Source: Deltaproteobacteria bacterium (lineage in GTDB: Bacteria > Desulfobacterota > Binatia > UBA9968). Taken from it: a stretch of 6,980 bases of DNA. The notes beneath the pieces are model-generated. The model saw only the letters and a list, made by a program, of their open reading frames with translations, made no database searches and was not told the origin of the DNA. Location: contig JACPFH010000643.1 in NCBI GenBank assembly GCA_016183075.1, positions 1-6,980 of the forward strand, given 5' to 3'. The position numbers and the translations under genes are program-made. This document shows, piece after piece, positions 5,561-6,980 of the stretch; positions within the stretch are counted from its first letter, which is position 1; each line of letters opens with the position of its first letter.

Positions 5561-6561
5561 GGTTGGTCACCCGAGCCGATTTCGACGGGCTTGCCTGCGG
5601 CGCGCTGATCACGCTGATGGAAGAGATCGATTCTTACCTTTTCGTCGAGCCGAAGTTCATGCAGGACGGCGTGGTGGAGGTCCGGGCGGGAGATATCATC
5701 GCCAACCTCCCTTATCGGCCCGGTTGCACGTTGTGGTTTGACCACCACATCACCAACGCCGAATCGTGGCAGCGTCACCTCGGGCCGGAGGCCGGCGCCG
5801 AAGAATCCATTGTACCGGGTAAGGGCGGATTTCGTCTCGCACCCAGCGCAGCAGGGATCGTGTACGAGTATTACAATGCGCTGGCCGGCAACAGGCTCCG
5901 CCCGAGGCGGATCGGCCTCAGGCCGAAACGGGCAATAGGCGACAGGAGATTCGAGGACAGCGTGAAGATTCTGAAATCGGATCGCATAAGAACCCTCGTG
6001 GAGGAAACGGACAAGATCGATGCCGGCAAACTCACGCCCCGGGACGTTCTCCACCCCGACGGCTACGTGCTCGTCTCCATGACCGTCGACGGCAAAAGGC
6101 CGGAAGACGAGCCCTACTGGATGCGCGTGATCGAGCTTCTGCGCGACGCGCCGCTGGAGGAGATGCTGCGCGATCCGGAAGTAAAACGCCGCTGCCAAGA
6201 GCTGCTGGCCGCTCAAGAAAGGCTCAAGGGGATATTGCTAGAGCGCACGACGCTCAAAGGGAACGTGATCTACGTCGACCTGCGCGGCATTGAAGACGTC
6301 CCTGATGGGAACCGCTTCCTCCTCTACACTCTTTTTCCAACCGGGAATATCTCCCTGAAGATCGCCGATGACAGCCAGCGGCCAAATACCACGGCGATTT
6401 CGGTCGGGTATAACATCTTCAATACGACCTCCCGTGTGAACGTGGGCGCGCTCCTGGAAAAATACGGCGGCGGCGGCCATCGTGTCGTCGGCTCCTTCCG
6501 GGTCCCCAACCTGCAGTCAGAACGGGCGATAGCGGAGATCCTCGAAGCCATCAAAGAATGA
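5557..6561 (+). CDS. DHH/DHHA1-family phosphoesterase (exopolyphosphatase-like) with an in-frame repeat
   Basis: A cytoplasmic metal-dependent phosphoesterase of 334 residues. The N-terminal DHH domain shows TRADFDGLACGALI (5-18, motif I with Asp8 and Asp10), the name motif WFDHH with Asp62-His63-His64, and a further acidic motif ETDKID (Asp152/Asp155). The C-terminal DHHA1 domain ends with GGGGHRVVGSF (304-314), which binds substrate phosphate in relatives. Family members degrade short oligonucleotides, cyclic dinucleotides or polyphosphate; the substrate here cannot be told. Residues about 112-130 (NRLRPRRIGLRPKRAIGD) are encoded by a palindromic repeat found again after the gene. They form a very basic insertion between VYEYY and the helix before ETDKID, probably a surface loop, and all motifs on both sides are intact. 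The start overlaps the ald stop by 4 nt, with AGGA shortly upstream. Confidence 0.88.
   Translation: MRLVTRADFDGLACGALITLMEEIDSYLFVEPKFMQDGVVEVRAGDIIANLPYRPGCTLWFDHHITNAESWQRHLGPEAGAEESIVPGKGGFRLAPSAAGIVYEYYNALAGNRLRPRRIGLRPKRAIGDRRFEDSVKILKSDRIRTLVEETDKIDAGKLTPRDVLHPDGYVLVSMTVDGKRPEDEPYWMRVIELLRDAPLEEMLRDPEVKRRCQELLAAQERLKGILLERTTLKGNVIYVDLRGIEDVPDGNRFLLYTLFPTGNISLKIADDSQRPNTTAISVGYNIFNTTSRVNVGALLEKYGGGGHRVVGSFRVPNLQSERAIAEILEAIKE
5893..5935 (+). repeat. Twin-hairpin palindromic repeat, copy inside the phosphoesterase gene
   Basis: Two tandem perfect 6-bp hairpins with 3-nt loops are visible: TCCGCC-CGA-GGCGGA (5897-5911) and TCGGCC-TCA-GGCCGA (5912-5926). The core matches 6579-6621 at 38 of 43 positions. 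It is flanked by GGCAACAGG (5887-5895, overlapping the core start) and GGGCAATAGGCGACAGG (5930-5946), related to sequences flanking the other copy. It is read in frame as codons 113-127 without a stop. Confidence 0.85.
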
Positions 6562-6578
6562 AGAAAGCAATAGGCATG

Positions 6579-6621
6579 AGGCTCCGCCTGAGGCGGATCA
6601 GCCTCTGGCTGAAACAGGCAA
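6579..6621 (+). repeat. Twin-hairpin palindromic repeat, intergenic copy
   Basis: The hairpins are TCCGCC-TGA-GGCGGA (6583-6597) and TCAGCC-TCT-GGCTGA (6598-6612). The second stem differs from the in-gene copy by a paired A-T to G-C exchange. GCAATAGGCAT (6567-6577) lies just upstream and AGGCAACAG (6616-6624) overlaps the downstream end. The rest of the spacer (6625-6697) contains inverted copies of the same short units (CTATCGCCT 6659-6667, CTATTGCCT 6680-6688). The second hairpin is followed by an A-rich tract rather than T, so this is not an obvious + strand terminator. Confidence 0.85.
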
Positions 6622-6697
6622 CAGAAAAAAGACAAGGTTGGCTATCTGGTTTTTCCTACTATCGCCTAATGCCTGTTGACTATTGCCTGGAGCAGGG

Positions 6698-6980
6698 ATG
6701 AAGATCGTGAAGATCCAAGAGGCTCTCAGGCATCTGGAAAAGATCAACGAGGAGATCCGCTACCGAAGCTGCATAGAGGAAAAGAGGTTCAGCGCGGGCC
6801 TGATCTCGTTTCGACGGCGAAAAAAACGGGACCCAAGGCAGATCCATCATCGGGACAAGGACGTTCTGTGCCATGTGCTCAAGGGCCGAGGGCGGCTCCG
6901 CGTGAACCGGCGCAGGATCCTTCTGCGGCCGGGCACGATTTGTCACATCCCCAAAGGAACACCTCACGACTTTGCGGCGG
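6698..6980 (+). CDS. Cupin domain protein, 3' end beyond the window
   Basis: The reading frame is open from ATG 6698 to the window edge and gives 94 residues. GGAG at 6689-6692 lies 5 nt before the ATG. After an N-terminal helix (KIVKIQEALRHLEKINEEIR) comes a single-domain cupin. Motif 1 is seen as DPRQIHHRDKDVLCHVLKGRG (about 45-65), with His50-His51 as likely metal ligands. Motif 2 is RPGTICHIPKGTPHDF (77-92), fitting the G-x5-P-x-G-x2-H pattern. Cupins of this kind can be metal-binding enzymes or sugar/ligand sensors, and the substrate cannot be told. The usual glutamate of motif 1 appears to be replaced by Asp. The gene follows the phosphoesterase in the same direction after 136 nt of repeat-rich spacer and could be the third member of the ald operon. 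Confidence 0.8.
   Translation, partial: MKIVKIQEALRHLEKINEEIRYRSCIEEKRFSAGLISFRRRKKRDPRQIHHRDKDVLCHVLKGRGRLRVNRRRILLRPGTICHIPKGTPHDFAA

Noticed and set aside
5398..6216. Long open frame of 272 codons on the - strand
   Set aside because: It lies antisense to ald and the phosphoesterase, which are both unmistakable. Its F-R-P-E-A-D-P-P string is the reverse-strand reading of the palindromic repeat.
6324..6635. Open frame of 103 codons on the - strand
   Set aside because: It is antisense to the phosphoesterase end. It shares the PEADPP-type peptide with the frame at 5398-6216 only because both cross the same repeat.

Overview
The window is a piece of a moderately to highly GC-rich bacterial chromosome. 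All convincing genes are on the + strand. The core genes (alanine dehydrogenase, an MscS-type channel, a DUF423 membrane protein, a DHH phosphoesterase and a cupin) suit a free-living Gram-negative-type bacterium. Several kinds of short palindromic repeat lie between the genes, as in many environmental bacteria with large genomes (Desulfobacterota, NC10 and similar). The sequence alone does not fix the taxon.

Layout. Positions 1-252 hold a GC-rich inverted repeat and then a good sigma70-type promoter for a small membrane methyltransferase of the ICMT/PEMT type (253-726). Positions 727-1139 have no credible gene but carry a nested 139-bp palindrome (834-972). A stretch of about 1 kb follows, bracketed by two 29-bp direct repeats (971-999 and 1993-2021). 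It contains an unrecognised 105-aa protein and a back-to-back hicB-hicA toxin-antitoxin pair whose base composition is clearly lower in GC than the housekeeping genes. The downstream repeat copy touches the ribosome binding site of a secreted endostatin/C-type-lectin-like protein (2042-2722). A spacer with a dispersed repeat precedes an MscS-family channel (2960-3910) and a DUF423 membrane protein (3997-4368).

The last part looks like an ald operon. A candidate promoter lies at about 4381-4410, then come alanine dehydrogenase (4442-5560), a DHH/DHHA1 phosphoesterase overlapping it by 4 nt (5557-6561), a 136-nt repeat-bearing spacer, and the start of a cupin protein (6698 to the window edge).

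The most notable observation is a twin-hairpin repeat of 43 bp. One copy sits in frame inside the phosphoesterase gene (5893-5935) and a second sits in the spacer after the same gene (6579-6621). They match at 38 of 43 positions, and two of the five differences are compensatory within one stem. This resembles the protein-coding palindromic elements described in Rickettsia. The second notable feature is the repeat-bracketed hicBA segment.
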